Source: Terfezia claveryi
Taxonomy: Eukaryota; Ascomycota; Pezizomycetes; Pezizales; Pezizaceae
NCBI GenBank assembly: GCA_015179025.1
Contig: WHUX01000059.1
Span: 62,001 to 126,000 of the forward strand
Direction of reading: 5' to 3'
Length of the DNA stretch: 64,000 nucleotides
In this document: positions 1 to 11,336 of the stretch, one piece after another
Position numbering within the stretch: the first letter of the stretch is position 1
How the letters are laid out: the number at the start of each line of letters is the position of its first letter
Translations under genes and position numbers: made by a program
The notes under the pieces: generated by a model
Seen by the model: the letters and a program-made list of their open reading frames with translations, nothing else
What the model was told of the DNA's origin: nothing
Databases searched by the model: none

Positions 1-264
1 CGGGCGGTGCATCTCATCACGGGGATCCTTGGGCGCGCGGCGGAGGAAGGGAGGAATAGGCGGATTCGCCGCGCGGAGAGGGAGGCGATGGAGGCGGAGG
101 CGGCGGCGGCGCAGGCAGCCAAGGAGATGGAGGCTATGGCGGATACGAGGAGGGATGATACAGAGTTTGATGTGGGGGCGTGGGAGATGGAGCAGGAGGA
201 GGGGACGTTTGGGAGGACAAGGAGGCCGCCGAGGGAGGATAGAGAGAGGCGGGAGAGAAGGTGA
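1..264 (+). CDS. C-terminal end of an uncharacterised charged protein (partial)
   Basis: The frame is open from the first base of the window and stops at TGA 262-264, giving 87 residues with no start in view, so this is the last exon, or part of it, of a gene beginning upstream. The segment is rich in Arg, Glu and Ala (many RR, AEA and REA runs), looks helical or coiled-coil, and ends in a very basic tail with several RR/RER repeats. I do not recognise the family. Composition and the clean stop ahead of an AT-rich 3' region favour this frame over the overlapping Arg/Trp-rich frame, which looks like a shadow. Function cannot be given. Confidence 0.5.
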   Translation, partial: RAVHLITGILGRAAEEGRNRRIRRAEREAMEAEAAAAQAAKEMEAMADTRRDDTEFDVGAWEMEQEEGTFGRTRRPPREDRERRERR

Positions 265-756
265 GGTGAGGGAGTGTGTCTACTGCATGGCGTTGCTTTC
301 TTTCTCTGTGATATATATATAGCTGGAAAAAAAAAGATTTTTTTTCCTTCAGTTTTGAAGAGTTCGGTTGTACATGTATAAAAATATGCCCTGGGTATTT
401 TTACTACCTACCTTTTTCTTTTTTTTTTCTTTTTTTTTCTTTTTTTATTCCCTTCATTCGCATATACTATGGCAAGGGAGGTTTTTGCCGGGTGAGGTAC
501 GGTATCGATGAATGCTCAGGGTAACTTCTCGCGGGCTTTTGTCTCTCAGTAACTTAAAGACCAGAAAGAAAGAAACGAAAAGCAGTACAAGTTGAAATTA
601 AAAAATTATATATATATATATATACAACATACATCATAATACGGTGTGTGTGCTCAACTCGGATAAAACATAAAAACGCCCTGCACAGGAGTAGCAGGAC
701 AACACATTCATTCATTCACTCGTTCATTCATATACCAACGCTACCCCCCTCCCCCC
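265..756. other. Intergenic, convergent 3' flanks
   Basis: This is the 3' flank shared by the gene at the left edge (+) and the AUH-like gene (-). It holds T-rich runs (about 414-447) and a TA microsatellite (about 606-624), and is otherwise AT-rich. I see no coding signal, and no element beyond candidate polyadenylation-type AT-rich sequence. Confidence 0.6.
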
Positions 757-1710
757 CTACTCCCCCCTAAACACCGGTTTCCTCTTTTCCCTAAATGCCC
801 TCAACGCCTCATTCCTATCCCACGTTCCCACTACCCCCTCATACGCGCTATTCTCCACCTCCTCTCCCCCTCTCCACCCCTTCACTGCCCTCTTCGCCAT
901 CCTAACGGCCACCGGGCCGCCACTACAAATCTCCCGCATAAACTCCAGTGCCCCCCACAACGCCAGATCCCCCGCCTCCTCACACCCAATCTCCTTCAAC
1001 CTCTCCCTCACCTCCCTATTCTCCTCCTCCTGCGTTTCAGCCATGACTATCCTCGTAGCGATGCCAAGTCGGAGCGCTTCGTCTGGCCGCACCCTGCGGC
1101 CAGTGAGGATGAGGTCCAGGGCTGCGGATTCCCCAATGAGTGGCGGAAGCCGGTAGGTTCCCCCCGCGCCGGGGGTGATTCCCAGTTTAGTTTCTGGGAG
1201 GCCGACAACCGCGGTGGGGCCTAGTACGCGGAAGTCTGTGGAGAGTGCGAGCTCGAGGCCCCCGCCGAGGGCAGGGCCGTTGATGGCGGAGATGGTCGGC
1301 ATGGGGAGGTGGGAGAGGGATGTGAAGGCTTGGCGGAGGGAAGTGAGGAATTGTGTGGTTTGCTGGGGGGTGAAGGTTATGCGTTCTTTGAGGTCGGCGC
1401 CGCTGGAGAAGGAGGTCGTGGGGTGGGCGGAGGCGATGATGAGGCCCCGGGAGGAGGATGGGTGGGAGGTGCTGAGGGTGGTGAGGTGGGTGTGCAGATG
1501 GTGGAGTAAGGTAGTGGAGAGGGCGTTGCGCGTGGGGGGCGAGTGTAGGAGGAGGAGGTGGATGTGTCCTGGGCCCGCTGGGGGGCGGAGGAGGATGTGG
1601 ATTAGGGGGCCGGCGGGTGTTGGCTTTGTGGGCGTGGAGAGGGAGTAGGTGCGGGAGAAGGGGGGTTGGTGTTGGTGGTGGTGGTGATGGTGGTGTTTCG
1701 GAGGAGGCAT
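757..1710 (-). CDS. Methylglutaconyl-CoA hydratase, mitochondrial (AUH-type crotonase)
   Basis: Single-exon frame of 317 aa belonging to the enoyl-CoA hydratase/isomerase (crotonase) superfamily. The segment ADLKER (about residue 105) is the signature of the AUH branch, which hydrates 3-methylglutaconyl-CoA in mitochondrial leucine breakdown. GPALGGGLELAL and the later PETKLGITPGAGGTYRL block carry the oxyanion-hole glycines and the two acidic catalytic positions of the family. The N-terminus is Ser/Thr/Pro-rich with few acids, as expected for a mitochondrial presequence, and oddly starts with a natural run of seven histidines (residues 6-12). This is the first ATG downstream of an in-frame stop. 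It is divergently arranged with the LEA-like gene. Substrate assignment rests on the ADLKER motif; a general enoyl-CoA hydratase is the alternative. Confidence 0.88.
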   Translation of the reverse strand: MPPPKHHHHHHHQHQPPFSRTYSLSTPTKPTPAGPLIHILLRPPAGPGHIHLLLLHSPPTRNALSTTLLHHLHTHLTTLSTSHPSSSRGLIIASAHPTTSFSSGADLKERITFTPQQTTQFLTSLRQAFTSLSHLPMPTISAINGPALGGGLELALSTDFRVLGPTAVVGLPETKLGITPGAGGTYRLPPLIGESAALDLILTGRRVRPDEALRLGIATRIVMAETQEEENREVRERLKEIGCEEAGDLALWGALEFMREICSGGPVAVRMAKRAVKGWRGGEEVENSAYEGVVGTWDRNEALRAFREKRKPVFRGE

Positions 1711-2134
1711 CGACGGAGGATGGGGGCGGTCGTGGGGCGAACGAGGAGCATGGTGGATTAAGCAGTCTGGCTCGTCTGGAGGTGTGCGGTTATATTATAA
1801 GTATAAACCAAAACGCTGCTATACCTAGCTATAACCTGCGCTTACCGCAGCCCAGCTCTCTCTCTCTCTCTCTCTCTCTCTCCCCACCGTTGTCCATGAC
1901 GAGAAGTTTGTTTATACCCCAGAAAGGCCGGGAATAAGCGAGGGAAGGATCTAATCTAATCAGATCCCGAGAAATATTACATACTTAACTTAGTAGTTTA
2001 CTGTAGTTAGTGCAAATCTTCTTCTGACGACGCAACATGTCATGACAAGACACCTCGCCAAAGAATCAGATAACAACCAAACCCAACAATCTTATCAATC
2101 AAGATCTAATCTCCCCCCACTCGCACTTGGCGCC

Positions 2135-2142
2135 TTACGTCA
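2135..2142 (+). promoter_or_regulatory. CRE/ATF-like site TTACGTCA
   Basis: TTACGTCA is one mismatch from the palindromic CRE TGACGTCA that also occurs 114 bp downstream. Fungal ATF/CREB-type bZIP factors bind such sites at stress genes. Binding here is inferred. Confidence 0.45.
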
Positions 2143-2248
2143 CGGTAACAACGCTGCCCAAGCAACCCAACCAACCCCCAGTTCGAATTCTCCTAACTAG
2201 TAGCAACTTGTTAGTCTATCCCGTTCAGAAGATCAGCAAACTTGGGTT

Positions 2249-2256
2249 TGACGTCA
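2249..2256. promoter_or_regulatory. Palindromic CRE site TGACGTCA
   Basis: A perfect TGACGTCA lies 164 bp upstream of the LEA-like start codon and about 35 bp upstream of a TATA-type sequence, a good position for an ATF/CREB bZIP target. This fits a stress-protective product. Only the sequence match is observed. Confidence 0.5.
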
Positions 2257-2290
2257 CAATGGTGTTACGGTACCTTTGTTTGGTCGAGGA

Positions 2291-2298
2291 TATATATA
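2291..2298 (+). promoter_or_regulatory. TATA box of the LEA-like gene
   Basis: TATATATA followed by a C-rich stretch, 122 bp upstream of the ATG at 2420. Position and context fit a core promoter. Confidence 0.45.
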
Positions 2299-2419
2299 CC
2301 CCCCCGGCGTGGTGGAGTAGTAACTTGACGAAACACCCAGATATGCGCTTCTTGGAACGAAAGCCCGTAACGAAAACCCCGCGACACTACAACAAACTCT
2401 CATAACATATACATCAGAA

Positions 2420-2902
2420 ATGCTCCACCGACTCACCACCCACCCACCACCCACTCTCCTCCCCCTCCTTAGAGTGGGCTCCTCCACAATCCCCTCCACA
2501 CGCAACCTCACCACCACGCACCTTCTCTACAAGGACTCCATAATCCCTTCCTCGCTAAAACACACCGCCAAAGCAATCGACCACGTCGCCTCCGCTGCAG
2601 CCATTAAAGGCATTGAAGCCGGGGAAACTATCGCCTCCGTCGCCCGCTCCGCCATACCCAAGTTCTCCTCCTCCTCCCCTGACCAACCAATCGGCTCAGA
2701 CATGTACGGCGAGCAAGACCTCCGCCCAGATACCCCCATCTCCGAACCTGGCACCACCTCCACTGGCTCGGCAGCTAAACGTGCCGCGCAAGAAGCCACA
2801 GGAGACGTCAACGAGGTTGTAGGCCGAGCGAAGGACGTGAAGGAGGAGGCAAAAGGGCAGGCGAGGAAGATGGCGGGGGAAGCGAAAGGGAAGATGAGTT
2901 AA
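2420..2902 (+). CDS. Small LEA-like protein, probably mitochondrial
   Basis: Intronless 160-aa frame. The N-terminus (about 1-45) lacks acidic residues and is rich in Leu, Thr, Pro and Arg, resembling a mitochondrial targeting peptide. The C-terminal half is hydrophilic, with Ala/Lys/Glu 11-residue-type repeats (GRAKDVKEEAKGQARKMAGE, near residues 134-153), the pattern of late-embryogenesis-abundant group 3 and related stress proteins that fold into amphipathic helices on drying. A Ser/Pro/Thr-rich linker (about 78-115) joins the halves. Two CRE-like sites and a TATA box upstream fit stress-regulated expression. No enzyme motif is present. The call rests on composition and repeat pattern; function in desiccation or heat tolerance is inferred. 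Confidence 0.62.
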   Translation: MLHRLTTHPPPTLLPLLRVGSSTIPSTRNLTTTHLLYKDSIIPSSLKHTAKAIDHVASAAAIKGIEAGETIASVARSAIPKFSSSSPDQPIGSDMYGEQDLRPDTPISEPGTTSTGSAAKRAAQEATGDVNEVVGRAKDVKEEAKGQARKMAGEAKGKMS

Positions 2903-3480
2903 GATTCCCTGTGAGAGAGGTGAGGGAAGGGGATTGGGTGATATGTGATATAGCTATATGAGCATCTAGTTTTTATTTTTTATTTTTAGTTTCTTCTTTT
3001 TTTTCTTTAAATTCATTAAACCACATGTATAGGTATTCGCACGTTATGATAATTGAGCTAGTCTTATTATACAAAGTACTACTGTAATAATAATCATTTA
3101 CCAGTGAGCGGGTGAGTGAGTGGCAGCCATATATGAAACCCCATGTATGATGTACTGTATCTAGCTAGATACGTCATAATCAACCATTCACGAATTAATG
3201 TCAGTATAAAAAGTAATTAGGAAATTCAAATTTGTATTTACCCTGAGCTAACCCTGAGCTAACCACCAGCTTAAGACACAACTCCTCAACATTTGACCAT
3301 ATGCAAATCTACAACCTACACAATCCACTAACCAACCCATCAACTCTTATCCTATTCGACATAATCAATCAAGTAATGCTAATCCAAATCATTTTGCCAA
3401 ACCCCTCCAAACCAGTCTCTAGCTCATTACTCCCTGCCACTTAAAAAGATCAAGGTATCATATCATGCCAACCAATCAAC

Positions 3481-3517
<37 letters not shown>

Positions 3518-3608
3518 GTCGCAGGACTAAAGGATGCTGATCTACAGTCATATACTCTCACCATCGCTAGATCCCATGCTCCAACTCCCCGCTACGAACC
3601 ACAGTGGC
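2903..3608. other. Intergenic, convergent 3' flanks with a long poly-A tract
   Basis: Lies between the 3' ends of the LEA-like gene (+) and the BCK1-type gene (-). It is AT-rich, with a 31-base A run at 3482-3512 and a short direct duplication 'ccctgagctaa' near 3240-3262. No coding signal. Confidence 0.6.
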
Positions 3609-6600
3609 TCACTGATACTTCGGCTGCACCGGCACTGGCACCGGTCTCTCCGTATCCTGCACAAGCTCATACAGCGTCGTAGTTCTGAAATCAAACATCG
3701 GATCAAATGCACAGAACGGGTGTCCATCCAGCAACGTCCTCGCTGTAGGTCTTTCCGCTGGCTCACTATACACCGCAGACATTAGACATCAATTCCACTC
3801 CACCATTCCATCCCAACCCACCATCCGTGCGATCCAAGGAACAGCTCACATAGTATGACAATCCGCCAAAAACGCAATCGCCGCGGGACTAATATACGGT
3901 CCCACATCATCCGGAATCGGCGGCGCAATTCTCTCACTTCCTAGCTTGTAAATCGCTCCGATAGCCTCCTCTTTCGACCAAGGCCTTCTCCCCGCAAACA
4001 TTTCTAGCACCACGCATCCGAGGGACCAGATGTCGATTTTGGCAGAGTAGCCTTGGCCTTCGGGGCGGATGACCTCGGGGGCCATCCAGAAGACCGAGCC
4101 TTGCATTGAGTTGCCCGGGTCGTTGCCGTAGATATTCTCTGGCCCCCGCCAAAAAAAAAAAATCAGTAACCCCCCATTCCCAACGTCCATCAGCATTGTA
4201 CTCACCGCTCTTTTTCGAAATCCCAAAATCAGAAATCTTACAAGTCCCCGTCTTATCCAACAAGATATTATCCGCCTTCAAGTCTCTATGTAATATCCCC
4301 TCCCTATGGAGATATTCCAGTCCTGATAGCGTCTGTCTTGTCAGACTCCTAACAATGGGCTCATCAAATTTCCCATGTTTCCTCAAACAGCTCCCAATCG
4401 ATCCACCTGGAATATACTCCAAAAAAATACTAATTGACATCTCCTTCCTCTCGCACCCGAGGTATTGCACTATATTGATATGGTCCAGATGCTGCATAGT
4501 CTCAATCTCCTGATTCAGCGCAGCAATCATTTCCTTCAGCAGCTCGCTATCCCCGTTCGACGCATGCTTATTAACTTCCACTTGCTTCACCGCCAAAAAG
4601 TCACCAGTTGTTGCGTTCATGCCCAGGTAAACACGTCCATATGTACCCTTGCCAATAAGTGGCCCCTTGAACCATTTAAACGTAGCTTGTCGCTTCGGCA
4701 ACTGTGACTGAGGCTCTTGCATTTGCATTTGTCTCAGCTCGCGCCTTCCTTGGCCAGGCTTGACTTCAATAAGCCTTGCACCAAACAACTTTGTGCTCTT
4801 CCTCCGTAGCATAGCCTGCTTATCCATCCCACCTGTAGTGGAGTCATTCCCAACCGGCTGCTGCTGTGCTAATCTCTTTCCTCTCTCGTGCGCACCGCGG
4901 GCAACTTCTCTGATGGACTTCATCCTGCCCAAGCCACCTGAAGAGCGGCCCACATTACGGACCGCAACTGATGGGGGTCTTGGAGTTTTCAGTGTGGGGT
5001 TGTCCGGCATCAAAATGGTATCCTCGTCTTCTTCTCTCACGGCACTGACAACAGGCATGTCATCTCCTGGCATTGGCAACGCCGAGCTCGACAGGTTGTA
5101 TCTGGGTCTTTCTGTGGCAGGAGAGGGTGATGGAGGTGGCGAGCTCACGGCTGAGTCGTCAATCAACGGCTGATCGAGATCAAGGTTGGGGAACAACTCA
5201 TCAAGGTTGTCGATAAGTGTTTCCGGCGCGGGACGTGAAGCCCAGTCTTCATCGATAAAGGACGTCGGCCGGTTTATGGGGTAATCAGCTGGAGAGTGCA
5301 CAGAGGGACCCGTTGACCTAGGTGACGGCGCCACTGGAGAATAAATAAGATGCTTATCATCCCCTTCATGGAATTCCGTGTTCTTCAGCGAGGATGGCGT
5401 AGAGCCCGTAGTGCTACCCCCCACCGCTGAGGTTATTGGAGTTGCTCTGAACGTCACACCCTTTGTGGAAAGGGTCAACGCCGGCTTCTGGGATTCGTTT
5501 GTATTACTTCCACCTGAACCGCTGTCTGATGATGGAGGCGTATCCTTGAGTTTTGTGGTCTTACCAGTCAATGGAATTGCAAATAGCCCGTCATCCGAGT
5601 CGCTGTCATCATCCTCCTGTTGTGGAATCTGGGGCGTTGGCATAAATGTAATCTCATTGTCCACAAATTGCACTTCTTCAAATCCCTTTCTAACCTCATC
5701 CCCTGGACTAACTGGTGCCGGCGAGCCAGGAGCATACTGATTTGGTATCACAACAGATAATTTCTCTATGGCACCGGGCTGGTAGTCAGGGACCATGAAT
5801 TCCTGTGGTTGCCCCCATCCGTAACTGGCATGTGTGGGTGGGCCAACAGTGTGAGGGCTACCAGATGCAGACACGCTATCAATAGACGGCATCTCCCTAC
5901 CTTGCTGTGGAGCAAACGGTTGTGAGGATGGTACATTATCACCAGGCATGACAAACGGCCCATGCTCCTGAATAGACATTCTCCGTGCTGATACAAACGA
6001 ACCAGCGCCTTCGGTGTGCACAGGCGGTACCGCTTTCCTTATCGTTCCCTGTTCCCGCATCTCTTGCCTCCGCACAATGCTGTTCTTCCGTGTTGTCCCA
6101 ACATACCCTGAAGTCTCAGCATATTGTTTCCTAAACGTGTCCACTCCTTTCTTAGAGAGAGAGCCTATGGAACTTCTGGATAATGTCTCTGCGGGTGGCG
6201 GCGGTGGTTTGCGATGCGGTACAAGGGGATGGGGAATCATGTGTTCAAATGACTTGTCTTCAAAAGGTGACGCTCTGGGGTTGTCAAAGTCAATAACCTT
6301 CTTGTCAGGACTATTAATCTTACTGAAGCCTGTTTGTTGCTGAAGTCGTAGGCCTTGGTCCTTCCTTCGCTTCTTCTCCAACTCTATTTCCCTCTTCTTC
6401 TGATATTGGTCCACTACCACCTTGAATCCGGAAGACTGCTGGTTAGGGTCAGAGATATAAGTGCTGCTCTGACCACCAAAGAAGAGCTCATCACGACTTA
6501 CGTCCTCAGATGGGTTAAATTCAATTGGTGAAGACTCTGTCGTCGACCTCTTTTGTACCTTCAAACCGTTGTTATCATAACTTTCCCACACTCCAATGGT

Positions 6601-9299
6601 AGAATTGTACATTGAGTCGACGTCAGGGTCAATGGGTGTGGGCTGCACAGAAGGTCTAGGCCCCGCTGGTACGGCTATGGGGCTCCTAGGTCCTGTAATA
6701 TCAATCTTAGGTCCTTCTGGTAATGCTCCTGCATCCTGCCGGGTCTTAAAGTCATTCAGCCTTCCCAACAAGTCATCAAGCGAATCTGACCCAGGTGGCT
6801 CCTGCTTCTTTTCCAGAATCTTCTCCACTTGTTTATTTTGATAATCATGCTGCTGGCCGGTTTGCACATGTGAACTAAAATTAGAGGAGGGTTGTCGTGA
6901 CTGGCGCCGGGCAGTGGCAGAGTTCGGCTCAAGTGAAATCGGCTTTCTGGCGATTCCATTGACAAGATACTGTCGAGTCTCAAATACAGGCTGTGTTTGT
7001 GCACTCATTTGTGGCTGTATTGTATTCGTTGGGATTAGGGTTGCTACTGGCTGCTCTATGTAGAACTTCATCGTCGCCTTGTCATCAGCACGCCTACGAG
7101 ACATTGACAGCATATTATCTGAGAGGCATTCCTCTATGGCCAGTTTATGTTAGATAAACCCCTCCATGCCGACCAAAATGATGAATTATGACATACCATG
7201 ATCTGTTTGACCAACCTCGGTTTGATATATTGTAGCCGTTTCCCAGTCTGGAATATTCACGGACAAACACAGGGCTTTTCGGATAGCGTCCGGGCTTTCC
7301 AGTTCGGTGAGATCAACAAGGGCAAAGTGCTTCAAATTCGTCGTGGTAAATACCCTCAAAGGCAACTTTTCCTGAGATACACCAGTTGATGATGCTTGTC
7401 TATGGCCTGGGCGCCTGAGGGTTCTCTCCTGCTCGGAAACCGTGGATGCCGTAGTTATTGACGAGTCGCTATGATTATGCTCATGTATAAATGGCAGATT
7501 AGGAACTTGTTTTTCTAGTCTCGCCGTGTTTTCCCTGAACGAGGGGCTACTGGGGGACTCAATGTCGTCCTAGAAATCGTCAGTAAATAGAGCAACACGT
7601 GCAGCCAGCTAGGTACTCCAAGCCTGGATGGGGTTTATCATACATGGGAGTCATCATCGCGTGTTTTACTTCGACGAGAAAAAATTGATTTCATTCCGAA
7701 TTTCGAAGATGACTCCTTTTCATGGCTTGTACTCGGTCTGCCATGATTCCTCGGCTTCGCATCAGCTTTGTGGTTATTATCAACAATAGTCCATCGTGAG
7801 CCATCCTTGTAGACAGATGAGGCAATCGACTCTTGAGAGTTCGTCTTTGCATGTCTTCCCGGCATATTTTGATACGATGGAGAAGGCGAACTCTGAGGAG
7901 AGTCTTGGAGACTGCGAGATGATGAAGCATATGGGCCTTGCGAATTTCCTCCGTGATGGAGACTTGCTACGGAGCTTGACGGAGACTGTCCTCGAACATT
8001 ATTCATTCCCCCTAACGCTGATTTTGAATATTCAGATCGCCTCGTAGGGACTTGTTGATCAGATGCGGCTCGTGGTTGAAGCTCAGCGCTAGCACGTGGA
8101 TCGCTTTGACCGCTCGGATTATCATATGTCTCAGACAATGTCGCTCTGCGAGTAGCGTTAGGTTTAGCACGGCCAGAACCCTTAATGAACCCTTTCCCAG
8201 GAGCCTCCTCTGAATACGCTGGTGACATGGGGACATTTCCTAGGGATGGTGTGGAAGGTACCGCAGGTGCATTTTGGCCTAGTTTCATGATTTCTCGTAC
8301 GAGACTCTTGATCTTCTTTCCAGCCTTACTCTCCCTCTCTGGGTCTGCATTTTGGCCATACAATCTCAATACCTCAGGTAAAATAGCCTGATGTAGCTGT
8401 GGTGAATACCGTTGACCAATTTCTAGAAAATCCATCCCATGTATGTTAAGGTTCCGGAATGCATCTTGCCACTCCCGAGAGAAATTGTTTCGATCAAGCC
8501 AAGCCACAACCCGTTCAAGGGTCCAAAATAACCCATAATCTGGTGGTATTGGCTGGATGGAGCTTGCAGTTGATGGGGATTGTAATGGCATATTTGCATG
8601 TCGAGATATTGTTGCAGTTTGATTCTGATTTGCAGCCAATATAGTACGAGGGTTAACTAGAAATTCATTGTCCGAGTCCTGTCGGAAATTACGCTCGGAT
8701 GAAAGGTCCAAGTCTTGGGGTCGTTGATGGACCGGCTGATGAAGAGTATTGTTTCCATATAATCCCGGGCCATTATGGGAAGTAGGCGTCTGGTGCGGAA
8801 TGTAAGGCGCCTGTGCCTGTAAATGCTGCTGCGATTGTTGTTGCTGCTGTTGCTGCTGTTGATGGGGTTGATATTGCGACCCTTGCGTCCATTGCGGGCC
8901 ACCATGGCCCTTGCTCCAAGAATTCCAGTTCTGATTATGGGCCGGATGATCCTTCATGGGCGGCGGAGGTGGGGGAGGGACTCCGAGAGGCATTCCATGG
9001 TTGTTAGTAGGCGGACCACCTGGTGGTGGGGGTGGTAACGACATCATATTGTTTGTAAGGCCCGGTGATGGGGGTACATAGCCACGATTTGCGACATCCA
9101 TAACAGAAGCTGAGACAGTTCGTTGTCCGGGGTGGGCGTGGGGGGGTCCTTGCGCTCGGATGGTGGCAGGCGGCCTAGAAGAAGGAACAAAGCTGGGAGG
9201 AACCAAATTCGAAGGAGATCCAGTATCGGCGCTGGTGTGAGTATGAGCTCGCGGGCGGTTCATTAGAGAACTTGTGGCAGCTGGGACATAGGTTGACAT
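3609..9299 (-). CDS. BCK1: Bck1-type MAP kinase kinase kinase (cell wall integrity pathway)
   Basis: Five exons: 9299-7644, 7569-7197, 7133-4206, 4138-3850 and 3765-3609. Phases agree throughout, giving about 1800 aa. Domains in order: a disordered Pro/Gln-rich N-terminus with poly-Pro and polyQ (about 145-156); a SAM domain (about 255-340); an RA/ubiquitin-like segment (about 608-680, PLRVFTTTNLKHFALVDL) encoded by exon 2 and the start of exon 3; about 800 disordered residues; and a Ser/Thr kinase (about 1495-1760) with GKGTYGRVYLG, VKQVEV, HRDLKADN, DFGISKK and GSVFWMAPEV. The kinase matches Bck1/Mkh1, the MAPKKK acting below Rho1-Pkc1 and above Mkk1/2-Mpk1. The first ATG after the upstream non-coding region was used as start; a further 5' exon is not excluded. 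Ste11 also has SAM and RA domains but is much shorter. Confidence 0.9.
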
Positions 9300-11336
9300 T
9301 ATAGCGGATCCAGAGCCAGCAGCTATAGGGGGGTTAGCTTAGCTGCGGGCACTGAACGAAATGTATCGAATGAACGGCGCTGGCAGAAAAAGACAGTTGA
9401 GCTGAGATGTGACAGGTTGTGGCACTCGCAGTTGTTGGTTCAAGGATTCACACCCAACGTGCGCGAAATCCCACGCGAGCAAGCTGAACTGACAGGGAAA
9501 GCGAGTATCGGATGGGAAAAAGATGCTAGGAATTCAGGTTACGGATCGACAGCTCAGCACATGTTCGAAGATCCAGTGTCAGTAGGAAGTCAGTCGCCCT
9601 CGGTAGGCACTGAACACCCTCGACAGAGCCGACGGCAAGGTGCAAAAGCTTCGGCGGGGGGGGGAGGGCGCGCGCGAGGTCTTGTCTCGAGGGGAATAAG
9701 AAGCGCCCTTGTCCTGCGGCCGGGAACCAACCAACTGCAGGCGAACTTTGAGTCGGGGACACGACTATGTATTAAACAGTGGGTATGATGTGAATAATGT
9801 GGAGACGGAACATAACTATCAGAAGCTCAGGCAGGTACAAGTAAACAGCGAGTGAGCCCTGTTCGCAAGTTTATGAGGGAGAGAGAGACCTGGGTATGAA
9901 GGTAGCTGGTCTGCGGCCGGTTCCTACCTTGCTATGGTGTACAAGGCTTCAAATGCGGGAAATGTATACCGGTACGGGGCTGCTGCAATGCTGGGGCCCA
10001 GAGGGCAATACAATATTCTAGACGGGGACTATGGAGGGCAGCTTCGGCCGCCACCGGTGGTTTCGTCCGGCTTCAAGATGCTGCCTCGAAGGCGTGTATT
10101 CACACGCCACAGTCGACATAGCCACAAGCCTCAAGCAACGATAAACTGTACAAGTTGGGTTGGTTTCGTACGTTACCTACAGCAATCACCTCATCACAAC
10201 TGCCACCAAATGCGAGCTGTCGCGCGATACGGGAACAGGACGAGCCCTGCTCCAAATACCTTACCATATACCCGCTGCAAAAGGGGCTGCTTAAGGGCAT
10301 GGCAGAATGGGAAAAACGACAAAAAAATTTGTTTCAAGGAATTGTGGCGATCTCATGCGGACGGGTGTTATTGGTCTGCAGGTACGTACAGCAAGGCGCC
10401 TAGAGGTTAACCCGCATACATTGGCAGTGCCAACATAATATCCCAGGGGACATTATTTTACCATATAAACAACTGGGGACACATCCATTGCCAGTTTGTA
10501 GTGTACTACCCGCACAGGGCATGTTGTGCTACCATACAGTAGGCACTTGAGAATTCCTACAGAAGGCGGGCTTTAAATATGGAGTTTGGATTCGAGCTCA
10601 CATACATACCGTATCTGTAGAACCAGATTAAACATCTACAGCACGACGGACGGTTGCGCCATCTCCCAAAGAAGGTCAGCTGACTGGCCACATGATAGCA
10701 CATGTATATACATGTAAGACAGAGAGGGGCTCCTGAATCAAAGGCCTCAGCGCATTATCTATTATCTATTTTGCTGCTTGAAGTCGGAAAGGCAACTCTA
10801 TCTGAGACCTAATTTCTTTCAGGGTAATCTCACCTCCAATAGTCAAGAACTTGAAGTGCGGTGTCCATGGGTTCTTTCGGTCCCGAAGTTCAGGCTACTT
10901 CTTAAGTAGTAGAATGGAGTTTGGATAGAACCCGCAGTTAACCTCCAGGCACATCATTCGATGATGGAGCCTCCCCACCAATTTGCGATATAGGAGAAGT
11001 TTCGAGGATGAATTCACCCTTATCTCTTGTCAAATCCAACTTTTCGAATCATCTTCACATCATGTCGTTGAGTTGAGACATGGCCACTCTCCAACCTCCC
11101 TATACTGTAATCATGGATGAGTCTTTGTAGACACAGCATCGCATTTCCATGGTCACACAAGGCTCGCACTAAGTACAGTAGCCTCACCTGTGTAACGCCA
11201 GCTAAGAAGCAGCGGTGCTTGATATATATAAACTGTATGGTCTACAGCTACCGAATTGCCCATGAAATCATAACATAAAAATATAAACAAGCTATACCAT
11301 CAATCCCTCCTCATCACATACCTATTCCAGCACAGT
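9300..11336. other. Long intergenic region between BCK1-type and HNH genes
   Basis: Two kilobases without a supported gene. The part next to the kinase start (about 9300-10400) is GC-rich and includes a G run (about 9656-9666) followed by a GC alternation, as expected of a long 5' leader and promoter. Several open stretches up to 158 codons exist but have no recognisable motif and lie in a GC-rich area with few chance stops. The remainder (about 10400-11336) is mixed-composition sequence with nothing recognised. Confidence 0.5.

Larger units (their letters stand above)
1711..2419. promoter_or_regulatory. Bidirectional promoter region, AUH-like (-) and LEA-like (+)
   Basis: The two flanking genes diverge from this interval. 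It contains a CT microsatellite (about 1855-1882) close to the AUH-like start, two CRE/ATF-type octamers and a TATA-type octamer, the last three on the side of the LEA-like gene. No convincing coding exon was seen here. Confidence 0.55.

Noticed and set aside
1175..1648. Plus-strand 157-codon frame opposite the AUH-like gene
   Set aside because: Antisense shadow of a conserved enzyme in GC-rich sequence; Arg/Trp/Gly-rich with no family resemblance.
2181..2192. GTTCGAATTC resembling a tRNA T-loop
   Set aside because: No acceptor stem, D-arm or anticodon arm around it; no tRNA can be folded.
9934..10410. 158-codon plus-strand frame in the BCK1-HNH interval
   Set aside because: No motif, odd composition, no supporting splice pattern; probably chance openness in the leader/promoter region.
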